Positions 1 to 10,229 of a stretch of 64,000 nt of DNA are shown here, piece after piece. Where the stretch lies: contig JAAALK010000082.1 of assembly GCA_019279435.1 (NCBI GenBank), positions 20,551,116 to 20,615,115 of the forward strand, in the 5' to 3' direction. The notes beneath the pieces were generated by a model that saw only the letters and a program-made list of their open reading frames with translations, did no database searches and was not told the origin of the DNA. The DNA is from Zizania palustris. Taxonomy: Eukaryota; Streptophyta; Magnoliopsida; Poales; Poaceae. The translations under genes and the position numbers were made by a program. The stretch's first letter is position 1. Each line of letters starts with the position of its first letter.

Positions 1-1077
1 GCGTTAGTTTCCTATGAAATACTAGGATGTGGAGTCACTCACACTCAAGCATTTCACCAGGTTCTTGCAAGGTTCTTACCAATCGTAGCAAGTGGCACAA
101 CCGGTTAGTTTGGGGATGATATCATTGAAGTCGTGACTATAGCGATTGCCGACAGGAAACTGTACTATTCAGAAGGTAAGTATGTGGACTATAGGAAGGC
201 CAAATATTTGAGTGGAACACAATTCAATAACAGATAGTAATGCTAAATAAATGTTCAAACTATTAGTCCTAATTGCTGGTCTACTCATGCTCTAAGAACA
301 ATAGTGACATAAGAAGGAATCAAGTATGAACAAGATGAATTGCAAGGACAGTGTCAACACGACACCAGCAACACTATGAAACAAACAGTGTAGGGCCTTC
401 GGTATTGCCTCTTTTTTTCTCCTTTTTTGTCTTCTTTTTTTCCCTTTTTTTGCAACCAATTACCAAGTGCTAAGTAGAAACAATATTCCCCAAGATTAAG
501 CACAGCACCAAGTTTCGTCTCATACCGATGGAAGATGATATCGGTACAGGAAACCCTAAATAACCAGTGCTGAAACTTCAGAGCCCAAAATGAAGGCCTT
601 CCTTATTTTTTTTAATTTTTTGATAACACCGATAGTGATGAAATTAGGATAGCCTAAGCCAACTTTTAGATATCTACCTGTGGTAAAAATTTCAGCTCAA
701 TCAGAGTTACGAGCGAAAAGTTATGGCCGTTTCAAGGAGAACCCTCCGAAATCGGATCTGTTCCCCCTAAATTGGATCTGTTGGTTGTGGCGGAAACAGA
801 AGCGGATGGGGATCGGTGGGGGGTGGAAAAATTATGCAGAGGAGTAGGGTAATTGTGGTGGAGACATGAACCGATCTAAAACACGAATTAACCAGCAACG
901 AGAAACAAATTTGTACACGAATTCAGCACTACGGACTCTGAAAGAGAATTATCCAAAAGGCTAACAATGTCTCGGACAGGTAATTTTTTTTGTTTGGATT
1001 TTCTGTGGACTCTAGGATGAATGTGAAATTGACTCGAACAAGGGAAGATGAACCTACGAACTTGACGGTAAACTTGG
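1..1077 (-). mobile_element. 5' leader of LTR retrotransposon N (partial)
   Basis: On the minus strand this region lies directly downstream of a primer binding site and a probable LTR, which is where the untranslated leader and the start of gag belong. No long reading frame is present. Positions 390-460 and 600-625 are T-rich on the plus strand. I see no recognisable gag motif, so only the leader seems to be in the window and the rest lies off the left edge. The assignment rests on position relative to the primer site, not on protein homology. Confidence 0.45.
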
Positions 1078-1089
1078 GCTCTGATACCA
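1078..1089 (-). promoter_or_regulatory. Primer binding site, initiator-Met tRNA type (element N)
   Basis: Read on the minus strand this is TGGTATCAGAGC, the standard plant initiator-Met tRNA primer site for minus-strand DNA synthesis. It follows the putative LTR end (CA at 1093-1092) after a two-base AG spacer. The copia elements elsewhere in the window use the same LTR-AG-primer spacing. Confidence 0.8.
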
Positions 1090-1091
1090 CT

Positions 1092-1667
1092 TGATGCGCA
1101 CGGGTGCCCGATCTTCCGTCCAGGGGATAAACTCGATTGGTAGAGGACTCGACGTTGACGATCCGGCTTCCGATCACCACAGATCTGAACCCCACAATCG
1201 CTACACCATGGCTCCATTGGTTATCAACCACGCACGAATGCGATTGACCTTGCCAAGAAGGCTTATCCCTGCCTGCGAATCGAGAACACAAGCAGGAACA
1301 CTGAAACACAATCTTGCAAACAGAAGAGAGATCGATTTCTCAAGTCGGGTTCCGCAATCTGACGAAGTTAGAGTTCAATCTACAAGAGATTCGAAACTAA
1401 GCAAAACCCAACCCTGATCCCTGATGGATGCAGAGTATTAATACCTAAGGTTTGTAGAAAATTCGAGACTAATGTTGGGCTTACGGTCCCAAACAGATAC
1501 AAGGCCTGACGTGGGCCAAAACGGTGACGCGGCACCAGGTGACTTGTTCGGATGACACAGAACGTTTCGTAATGAACCAAGACTTGGCACCAGATCCATT
1601 GGAAATCTATTTTCGTTATCTTTCAAACGCCTTAAAGAACACCTCAATCCGCCTCCGTTCGAGAAAG
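1092..1667 (-). repeat. Probable LTR of element N
   Basis: Minus-strand sequence between the stop of a pol C-terminus (1668) and the primer site (1089). It ends in CA next to the primer site, as an LTR should. The TG start is not certain and may lie inside or just before the pol stop. The segment contains a run that resembles LTRs of grass Ty3 elements known from memory, but no second LTR copy is in the window to fix the boundary. A pol C-terminus on one side and a primer site on the other is unusual for a single element. Confidence 0.45.
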
Positions 1668-1925
1668 TTATGCCCATTTTACTGAAGGATGCTCCGCTGA
1701 ATCCGAACCGAAATGAAAGTTTAAAGTGGAATTCGAATTGGATTGTTGTGCTGCCTCTCCCCCTTGTGTTTGATCCATAAGTGCTTCTCCCATGTTCTTT
1801 AGAGTCAAAATATTATCCATACATAGCATCCCATCTGTATCCATATCATTATGTAAAGTAAGAAACGAACGCACCTCGTAATTAAGCTTCCATGCACTGG
1901 AGCGAGTGATTGGTCCAAGAATGAT
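1668..1925 (-). pseudogene. Ty3/gypsy pol C-terminal tail (element N)
   Basis: The minus-strand frame carries a GPITRSSAWKLNYEV-type stretch followed by an acidic, Gln-rich tail. This resembles the variable end of plant Ty3 polyproteins, where a GPMTRARARQLN-type motif follows integrase (family knowledge). The frame is open to its stop at 1668. Upstream it collides with gypsy G integrase sequence on the other strand near 1925, so only about 85 residues belong to N. No catalytic domain remains. Confidence 0.55.
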
Positions 1926-2931
1926 CGAGTGTTGTATATCTTTATCATTGTTATCGATGTCCTCATCAAAGGTCACTCACTTCATAGCCGTCAAGATGAT
2001 CTACAACGGCCCTAAACTGGCAGAGTTGTACATGGCCCGCATAGTGTGCCTCCATGGAGTGCCTAAGAAGATAGTCTCCGATAGAGGGAATCAGTTCACG
2101 TCTCGGTTCTAGAAAAACCTTCAAGAGGAAATGGGGACGAGACTGAACTTCAGCACAACATACCACCCCAGACGGATGGATAGACTGAAAGGGTGAATCA
2201 GATATTGGAGGATATGCTTAGGGCATGTGCCCTGGACTTTGGAGGAACATGGGACAAAAGTTTACCGTACGCTGAGTTCTCGTACAACAACAACTATCAA
2301 GCCAGCCTTCAGATGTCACCATTTGAAGCCTTATATGGACGCAAGTGCAGAACAACTTTGCTATGGGATCACACCGGTGAGTCCCAAGTTTTTGGTACGG
2401 ACATCCTTCAGGAAGCTGAAGAGAAAGTGAGCATCATTCGGGACCGACTGAAGACAGCCCAATCCCGACAGAAGAGCTATGCGGATAATCGCCATCGAGA
2501 TCTAGCATTTGAAGGAGATCAAGTCTACCTTTGAGTTACACCCCTCCGTGGCACCCAAAGTTTTAACATGAGAGGGAAGTTAGCACCTCGATACGTTGGA
2601 CCCTTCCCAATCATCCGACGTCAAGGCAAGGTCACTTACCAGTTAGAAATGCCACCCTCATTGGCTGGGGTACATGATGCGTTTCACGTATCGTGGCTAA
2701 AAAGTGTCTTCAAGTTCCGACAGAGCAGGTCGACCTCTAGCAGTTGAATGTCCAAGAGGATCTGACCTACGTAGAGAATCTTGTCAGAATCTTAGAAGTC
2801 AAGAAAGGATAACCAGATGTTGGGTCATTAGCTTTTGCAAGGTCCAGTGGAGTAATCATCTAGTAAAGGAAGCTACATGGGAAAAGGAAGAGGAACTAAA
2901 AGCGCAGCACCCAGAGTTATTCGGGGATTGA
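1920..2931 (+). pseudogene. Ty3/gypsy integrase core plus chromodomain, broken (element G)
   Basis: This is the C-terminal part of a gypsy pol polyprotein. Recognisable in order are a VIDxL-like start of the integrase core, the SDRGNQF motif with the second catalytic Asp (about 2080), a TERVNQ motif with the catalytic Glu (about 2185), YGRKCRT, a WLK segment near 2695, and a chromodomain-like KVQWSNHxxxEATWEKEEELK end (2840-2931). An integrase followed by a C-terminal chromodomain points to a chromovirus of the Tekay/Del type. The frame is broken by a one-base insertion near 1955, a stop at 2110, a one-base loss near 2165, and stops at 2199 and 2532. The 5' two thirds (gag, protease, RT) are absent; the left side ends against element N. 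Confidence 0.85.
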
Positions 2932-2955
2932 TCCGAATCTCGAGGACGAGATTCT

Positions 2956-2973
2956 CTGTAAGGGGGATAGGAT
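2956..2973 (+). other. Polypurine tract of element G
   Basis: A purine-rich run (GTAAGGGGGATAGGA) lies immediately before the TGTAAAACCCC start of the LTR. This is the usual site for priming plus-strand DNA synthesis and it fixes the LTR boundary at 2974. Confidence 0.7.
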
Positions 2974-3903
2974 TGTAAAACCCCAGAATTAAAAAAATAA
3001 AATAAAAAGGAGGGAAATAAATTTTCTGAATTGAAAAGGAATTATTTAATTAGAGAAAAGGCTAAAAGAACCCCATTTAAAGCTAAACAAAGGGAAATAC
3101 TATAAATTTGAAGCTAATAAATTTATGGTGGAATCTAGAGGCCAAGAAATACATTTTAAATGAAGTTGGGCCGCAACCCCGAATCCTCCCCAAGCCCGGC
3201 CCAGTCCAGCGCCCTAGTCACTACTTAGTGGGGTCCGCCTATCGACGCGCGCCACCTCTCTTTCCTTCGCGCCCGCACCCACTCCGGCCCTCCTTGTCAG
3301 TCGCACTCCTGCGCCTTCAGCCTCTATCCAACCGGGCCCGCTTGTCGGCGCCACTGGCCTCGAGTTTGGCCGCTGACAGGTGGGGGCCACCTGTCAGTGT
3401 CGTCTTCCCCGATGGAAAGGGATCCCCTTTCCATCCACCAGCGAGACACCTTCCAAATTCATCGCCGCCGGTCACCCCTACCAAAATTGGCACCCAAATC
3501 TCACTTACCATCCGCCGGTGACCTCTTTCCGTCAGAAGCCGACGCGGTTTCATCTCCATGGCAAGCTCTCACGTGTAAGGCAAGCTCGCGCGAAATTTGG
3601 AAGGTAAAGCTTTGGCTTTCCTTTGGTTTTCTTACCAAATCAACGCCGGCGAGCCCTTATTTAAACACCTCGCCCTCACTGCACTCCGCCCACCCCGTTT
3701 CAGCCCTAGCCACGCTCTCCGGTAGCTCTGCGACGCCATGTTTCCGCCGCCCCCTGTTTCAACTCCGGTCGCCGATCGCCCACGACTTAGGCCACCGCTG
3801 CCCTCACCGATGCCTCCTACGGGACCGCTACCACCTACCTGTCCTTGGCCTCGCGTCCGTTGGGCCGGATCGCCACCGGAACACGTCGCCGCAATCGACC
3901 CCG
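2974..3903 (+). repeat. Gypsy G 3' LTR, first segment
   Basis: Starts TGTAAAACCCC directly after the polypurine tract and runs about 930 bp before breaking off at CGACCCC near 3903. The same LTR is seen at 15581-18517, where its downstream part and end (GGGCGTTACA) are present. Adding the non-overlapping parts gives an LTR of about 3.2 kb, in keeping with Tekay-type elements. Positions 3223-3903 are repeated at 15581-16261 with scattered, mostly transition differences. The long GC-rich frames here are not genes. Confidence 0.8.
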
Positions 3904-4660
3904 GATCAGGGAGGCTGGGCGAAGTTGGAGAAGATCTCAAGAGTGCACGAAGAGACGGAGCGAGACTTGGACGGACGGCTGACTATGACGGCGTGTCGAC
4001 CGGGTTCGTGAGAGGGACGCTAGGACAAGCATTCAGGCGGCTTGAGGGGATCGAGAGCGGAAGTGGCTTGCTGGCGCTCAGAGTCATGAAGCGGTGTCAT
4101 CAGTCGAAGGGTTGAGAGGCTTTGTCGGTTTTTGCTGAAAACCGTCGAAACATTTAATGTTTTTGTTAATTCAATAAATAGGTGTCTAGTTTTAGATTAA
4201 ATTTTTAGTTTTGTAGTGTAACCTCTTGGTATAATTTTTAGAGTGGTTCTACTATGAAATTATATTAAGGTGCTGTTTGGTTCAGGAGTCTGATAGAACG
4301 GAATGACTCCATTCCAGATTCTAAGAACGGATTGGTTCCGTTCTGCGTTTGGAAGCAAGAATGGAGCCACTCTGTTTTTTGTTTGGTTCTGGAATCTGAT
4401 AGAACGGAATAGTTCTATCCCTTGTTTGGTTCAAGAGCAGAAATCAAACACAAAATACAATGATTAGTACATAATTTCAATAGATCAACACACATAATTC
4501 AAAACACATAATTAAGTCCATAATTTCAAAAGTTAGCACATAATTTTAATAGTTCAACACACATAGTTCCACACGTATATAGATCCATAATTCAACACAC
4601 ATAATTCAAAACACATTATTAGGTCCATACTAAAATGATATGTGTAAACATAGCTAATAA

Positions 4661-5527
4661 TTAGTTTTGATTAAGAAAGGTTGAGATCCATGATATCTTG
4701 TAAAGCAATGGCAACTTCATGAATGCTCTTGCAATATCGGGATTAGCCACCAAATAAGCGAAATACTTGGATTTGTGCTCGAGCTCAAAACCTGGAAGGT
4801 TGTCCACCTCCTCAAACAAACCATCTGCTAATGAGGCTAGTGTTTCAGTACCACGATCTATTGCTCCAACCAAGCCATATACTACACTGTCATCATTCTT
4901 AGCTCTCTTTGATGGTTTATTACCTAATGATGTCCCACTCTCATTCGGAGTCATCCCATCCTTATATGAGTTGTCACACATATATACAGAAAAATGTTCT
5001 TGTGATGTCCTGACAAATTGTTTTGTTGCCACACTGTTGCCAAATATTATAGCCAAAATGCCATAGTATGGAAGAGGCTTATTTATGAATTCATCATTAC
5101 CTTTATTTTTTCCATCCTAACAAGTAGCATCATAATTAGTATATATATATGTCAACACTAAATGGAACAATATAATATACAATTGGAGTCACATATTATA
5201 CCTCAAAATGACTTATGTAGTGTTCATGATCGAAAGTAACGATGAAATCAACTTCATCCCAACCAGCAGCACTGAGGTTCTTGAGGTAGTTAATTCTGGA
5301 ATATTTTTTCTTCAATGTCTTCAAGTGATTTGCAATTTGATCAGCCGTCCTGTTGATCTTGAAATGATCATTCAAAACATTAGCACAACCATTCAGATGA
5401 ACTTTTTAAAACCGGTAGATGTTTTTTTGCCCTCAGACACAAGGTTGGCAAGAAAAGTTTGCACAAAAGTTGATTGACTTGCTGTCCATTGAGTGTTTCC
5501 ACCACCACTTTTTCCCTCTCCCGCCAT
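4661..5527 (-). pseudogene. PIF/Harbinger ORF1, Myb/SANT-like DNA-binding protein, frameshifted
   Basis: This is the accessory protein that helps PIF/Harbinger transposase bind element ends. The start ATG is at 5527. Exon 1 carries the WTxxQSxxFVQxFLxNLVxEG part of a Myb/SANT-like domain and continues through NHLKTLKKKYSRI to about 5203. An intron with GT at its start and TTGTTAG at its end separates exon 2 (about 5117-4661), which includes a basic KPSKRAK patch and ends in LLYKISWISTFLNQN. A one-base loss near 5407, just after TGFKK, shifts the frame and gives an early stop at 5393-5395, so the gene looks inactive. Compared with the H2 remnant it also lacks 39 bp (13 codons) near 4829. Confidence 0.8.
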
Positions 5528-5637
5528 TGCCTTAAAATTAGCACATTTAAGCACCATATATATATACAATTTTAGCACCATACAAAACAAATTTCAGCAC
5601 CATACACAAGAAAATTTCAGCACCATACATAAACAAA

Positions 5638-5800
5638 TGTTCATTCAAATACAAAGTACATATGTTCATTCAAATACAAAGTACATAGGTTCATTCAAAT
5701 ACAAAGTACATAGGTTCATTCAAAACACAAAGTACAATGGATCATTGAAATACAAAGTACATAGGTTCATTCAAAACACAAAGTACAATGGTTCATGCAT
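5638..5800. repeat. Minisatellite, unit about 25 bp
   Basis: Six or so imperfect units of the type GTTCATTCAAATACAAAGTA lie head to tail between the ORF1 start and the 3' end of the transposase gene. Some units carry AAACACAAAGTACAATG variants. It is non-coding. Confidence 0.85.
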
Positions 5801-5948
5801 TATTGACATGATAGTGTTGACGGTCTTCCCACATGGCATTGGCAATTTCTTGTCTAAAGTTAACCATCAAGGCATGGTCCGTAGCTTGTCCATGTGTTGA
5901 TGTTTGGTGAGTAATACTAGGCAACTCCTCATCCTCAGGTATAATGAA

Positions 5949-7159
5949 CTAATCACCCCCATCTTCAATTACCCAATTATGAATAATGCAAGAAGCCATT
6001 ACAATTTCCACTTGTGTAGGGAAGGGAAAAAATGGTATAGCATCATCATGAATTTTGAATCTTCTCTTCAATGAACCAAATGCAAGCTCTACGGTGACCC
6101 TGAGTGATGAGTGCCTATGGTTGAATAATTCCTTCTCATTTTGAACGGGATTGTTGCCCCACTCATTCAAGTGGTACCTTACACCACGAAAAGGGGGCAA
6201 AAATCCTGGTTTGGCTCCGTATCCGGCATCAACTAGGTAGAACTTGCCTATCATATAAGGAGATGTATGTGAGCTATTGTATGTTATATCTAAAGGGATG
6301 ACCTATGCAAATTTTTATTTACCTTTGGGGACACGAAGACCATTAGGTCGTTCTAGAGCATCTCGTAAAATTAGAGCATCGTGAGCTGTCCCCTCCCAAC
6401 TGGCCACCACAAATGTGAATCGTAGATCAAAATCAACGACAACCATTACATTTTGAGTAGGGTAGCTCTTCCTACCACGGAACGGAGCCTCCATTTCCTT
6501 AGGAACAGAGGCTCGAACATGTGTGCCGTCAATAGCTCCAATACAATCCTAGTTGACCATTACAATGACAATAGATGAGCCCTAATGCAAACACTACCAT
6601 TTGAATCAACATTGTCAAAAAATAGTGATACTACCTTAAAATAAGGATCCCATCGTGTGTTCCCTGAGATTTTAGCTAGTGTTGTCGATGATGGAGGTCT
6701 AATGAAGTCATTGCGTAGCTCTCCAATTGCGTGAAGTACTTTATTAAAACATCGACTAACGGTTTCACTGGACCTACTAAAATTAGTGCCCACTACTCTA
6801 TTCTTAACATTGTGACCTATGGTATGTAAAAACATTGCAACTTGTTGTTCAACACACATTTGAATAGTGTCTTCCAATAGACCACGTTCCCGAATAAGAC
6901 CACAAAAACGAAAGAATGAGCCTTTAGTAAGTCTAATCATATTAACACAAATGATATCATTTTTCCAAATCTTATTATTAAGATAGTCAATTCTACTCTT
7001 ATCTCTATCTTCAATTGGGCCATAACTAATTTCACCTATAGACGCATGAGCATGACGCTTTCTTTTTCTAGACTCAATGGCTGCCGCTGCCGCCATCATA
7101 GAAAGCAACAAATGAGCAGTGGCCACATACACTACTACGAGTTGGTTGATCTCATCCAT
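5949..7159 (-). CDS. PIF/Harbinger DDE transposase, three exons, apparently intact
   Basis: Excises and inserts the element at TTA/TAA targets. I read exons 7159-6635, 6548-6323 and 6247-5949; both introns start GT and end AG, and the total is 1050 bases (349 residues plus stop) with no internal stop. The N-terminus has a basic ESRKRKRHAH patch. The DDE core is split over exons: the first Asp in GAIDGTHV at the start of exon 2, the second in the VVVDFDLRFTF stretch, and the Glu in TVELAFGSLKRRF in exon 3, where family members often have VERAFG. HNWVIED near the end is also typical. The start is the first ATG in frame; a later Met near residue 21 (LLSMMAAAA) is possible. The splice sites are predictions. 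Confidence 0.88.
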
Positions 7160-7369
7160 CTATATGATACAACAAAGATAATGTTACCAATTTACATTAC
7201 AAATCACCTATTTTCAGTGCATTACAAATCAAGAATTCATTACCTTGAGGCAAATAGTCTAGTTCTTCCAATTCCCTTTTTATGCTCCTCTAAAATCCAG
7301 ATCTGATACATTCAACAAATATTCAACAAATCGATTTCAGATCTGAAATCCGGCCAGGCAACAGGCCAC

Positions 7370-7600
7370 CGCACCACAGCCGGCCAGGCCACAGGCCACC
7401 GCAGCCGGCCAGGCCATGCGCAGCCACGGGCGCAGCCAGCCACGCGCGGGCGCAGATGGGCATGACCACGGGCACAGCAGGGCGCAGCCAGCCACGCGCG
7501 AGCGCAGTAGGCCACGCGCGGGCGCAGATGGGCATGGCCGCGGGTGCAGCAGAGCGCAGCCAGCAGGCGCGCGTGACGCCGTTGCCGGTGCCTGGAGAGG
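7370..7600. repeat. GC-rich imperfect tandem repeat in H1
   Basis: Units built on GCGCAGCCAGCCACGCGCG and GGGCGCAGATGGGCATG recur two to three times upstream of the transposase start. The region is rich in CpG and could be part of its promoter. The same array is at 23885-24115 in H2. The overlapping long frames on both strands are by-products of the GC bias. Confidence 0.75.
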
Positions 7601-10229
7601 AGCGCCGAGAGGAGAGGGTGTGGGAAGAAGAACAAACCTTTTTTCGGAGAGGGAGGCGTGCGGGCTGCGGACGGGAGGGACGGGGAAGGAAGGAGCCACT
7701 CGGTTCCTTCTTTTTTTGGGGAACGGATGGTTCCGGATCTGAGGGGGATCTTCTCTTTTTGGAGCCACTCCGTTCCACTAGATTCCAAGCCAAACACCTC
7801 AAAAATTGAATGGAGCCATTCGCTTCCACCAGACTCCTAAACCAAACAGCACCTAAAAGGAGAGTCATTTTGTAATTTTACTTTTAAGTTTTATAAGGTA
7901 ATTTTCAGAATTGCTAATTCTGAAATTACTAAGGGTCTATGTGTCAAATGGGGGCTTCTAGAAGAGGAGTTGGTAGGATATTATCCCCCAAGTTGGCTGA
8001 ACAATTTGAGGACTCTAGAGAAAAAATTTTCAATGAAAATACATGAGAGAACTTGCTTTTGAAGCTGCTTGTGACGAGGAACAGGATTTTCAAGCAGATT
8101 TCGGATTAAACACAGTGTTTTCGGAAAATACTGTTCCTGGTAAGTCTTTCCAGCGCTGGTTCATTTTGTGGTTAAATTAGATTTTGTGCTGCGTTTTCTG
8201 AAAAATCTAGTGCAGAACATGATCTAGATGTCCAAGTAACTTTTGTTGGGAATAGTTTGAATGATCCATTTTTGAAAGTTACAACATGTTTCTGTGATGT
8301 CTTCTGAATTATGTTTCTGCTCAAAGTAGGCACCACAGTGCTGGAAACATTATTCTGAAATGTGGTTCAGTTTTGATTTTGCTCTCCACATGTTTGATGA
8401 AATGTTTCATCAAGTGTTCATCAGGCTCTTGGCTGATCATTGAAGTAGTTTTTGAGTGATTTCAGGTTTGAATGATGAACTAAATATTTTTTGTGGATCA
8501 AGATGGATCTATGAGTTTAGGAAGCCTTCTTGAGATACTATGTTTTTAGGCTTTGTGTTCAATGTGTTCAGTTCATCTGATCCATGAGGTTAGTCTGGTT
8601 CTAAATGATTCTGTGATCTGTGTATGTGAAGAAGGCCTAAAAAGTTGATCAGAATTTCTTGACTAGTTTAAACTTCAAACTGCTGTTATTACTTCTCTTA
8701 TTTGGACAGTTTGATTTGTTTCTGGTTGCTTAAAGGTGTTCTTTAGAAATTGAAATATCATCTCTGACTTTTATCATCATGTTTTCTATAGGATGGATGT
8801 TCAGCTTCTGAGATCAGTTTCTGTACTGTTTTAAAAGGTTTGTTTGTCAAAATTGTGTCAAGTTTTATGATATTGAATTTGAGTATCTGAATCAAATCCA
8901 GTCAAGTGTGTTTGAGTATTTGAAAAAGATTTGAATCCTGAAGTTCTCAAATTCAATTCTCTTGTGCTGATTTTGTAGCTTCCTTTCTAGAACTTCAAGA
9001 GTACTTTTTCAATTGTGTTGATCAAATTGCTGAAATCTCATCTGTTTTGAAAGTCAGTTCCAAGTCAGATTCAGCACCTGTTTTCAGAGAAATGTTTATA
9101 GCATCTGATCTAATTTTTTTATCTGAATTTTTCATCTCTACTGATTTGTGTTCTCATGTTTGTCTAGCAAGATTTTTCTGTTTACTGTCAATACAGAAGG
9201 TTTAGTGTTCAATTTTTGTCAGATTTACTTTAGACTGCTGTTCTGTTTTATATGGTCACTGTTCTAGTTAGTGATTGATGTCTACTCAATGGGTACAAAT
9301 TGAAATCAGGTATTTTCAGTATGTTCTAGTTGCTGTAATGTACTGCTGATGAATTAACTCATGTTTTAGATTGATTAGTGCTGATACAGTACTCTTGTGA
9401 GTTCTGTTTTGAAATTTGTTCTGTTTTTACCATATGTATGTTGAGTACTGAATCTGTGTTATAATCTGAAAAACAAAATTTAGCTCCTCATTTTAATCAA
9501 AGTTCAGAGCAAATTTCTGTGAGAAGAGAATTGTGAATTGATACAGTACTTCTGAATTGATACAATGTGCTGTTTTTGATTTTCATATTCGATACAGTGA
9601 TTTCAGCTCTTCTGTTTTTCATTGTGAATCTGTGAATTCCAGCAACAAAACTGGTTCTGATTTGCTCTGAGTTTGAGTTAATACAATTGTTAGATTGTAA
9701 TTACTTCAAGTCTAAGTCTGTGATTCTGTTTGTATGATATTTTCAGATGTGCTACAGTGTATTCATCAATAACTTCTTGTGTGGTATTTCCTGTTTTAGC
9801 AAGCTATTATATCTAATTCTGAACTAGATCTTGATTGCTGAATTGAAATTAATTTCAATTTAAATTTCTCAAAAGGGCTTAAAACTTGTGTAAAGAACCT
9901 TATTGAAATACATTATTACTATTCATCGTTCGACAAATTTCAGAGTTACAGGGATGTCATTTGAAATTAAATTGAAACAAGCTGATTCTCTTTTACAAAC
10001 TTGAATTGTTCACTTGTGTGAGTGTTTTGGTATTTGTCAATTAAAATCTTGAAACCAAGCTGTTGTGTGGCTTTCTATCTTGTGGAGCTCAGTTTTTGTA
10101 CTAATTGGATTAAAACTTGAAACTGTGTTTTTAGAGGTGCGTTGGGTGATTTGATTAGGCCATCACATTCGAAATAAAGTGTTGAGGCGCCTATTCACCC
10201 CCCTCTTGTCACCATTCTGATCCCATAGT

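Larger units (their letters stand above)
4269..7853. mobile_element. PIF/Harbinger DNA transposon H1, complete ends (3585 bp)
   Basis: The left end GGTGCTGTTTGGTT and the right end AACCAAACAGCACC form inverted repeats of about 46 bp with roughly six mismatches. TAA flanks the element on both sides (4266-4268 and 7854-7856), the three-base target duplication typical of PIF/Harbinger. An unoccupied version of the same site is present at 21866-21868, which proves the boundaries. Inside, both on the minus strand, are the two usual genes: a Myb/SANT-like protein and a DDE transposase. The same insertion, internally deleted, is at 22956-24368. Confidence 0.95.
3904..10229 (+). repeat. LTR-X, left copy, start missing, carrying H1
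   Basis: Matches the LTR at 22344-26745 from its position 22587 onward. Positions 3904-4268 hold the part before the Harbinger insertion, including a TTCAATAAATAGG promoter-like stretch near 4173. Positions 7857-10229 hold the T-rich remainder, which has no coding capacity and ends at GAGGCGCCTATTCACCCC followed by GATCCCA. The first roughly 240 bp of the LTR are missing, since the sequence joins gypsy LTR at 3903/3904. Confidence 0.75.

Noticed and set aside
1091..1677. Short frames on both strands in the N LTR region
   Set aside because: No shared protein features, and they overlap the primer site and LTR boundary.
3108..4115. Long plus- and minus-strand frames in the gypsy LTR (also 15577-16445 and 49680-50216)
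   Set aside because: They recur in every copy of a non-coding LTR, change length between copies and cross the LTR/X junction at 3904.
5638..5800. Regular repeats reminiscent of a CRISPR array
   Set aside because: Units are contiguous without unique spacers, in a plant transposon; a minisatellite.
7312..7868. Overlapping frames of 110-180 codons on both strands near the right end of H1 (repeated at 23827-24360)
   Set aside because: They come from a GC-rich tandem repeat; Arg/Ala/Pro-rich translations in all frames, no recognisable domain, and they lie upstream of the transposase start and within the TIR region.
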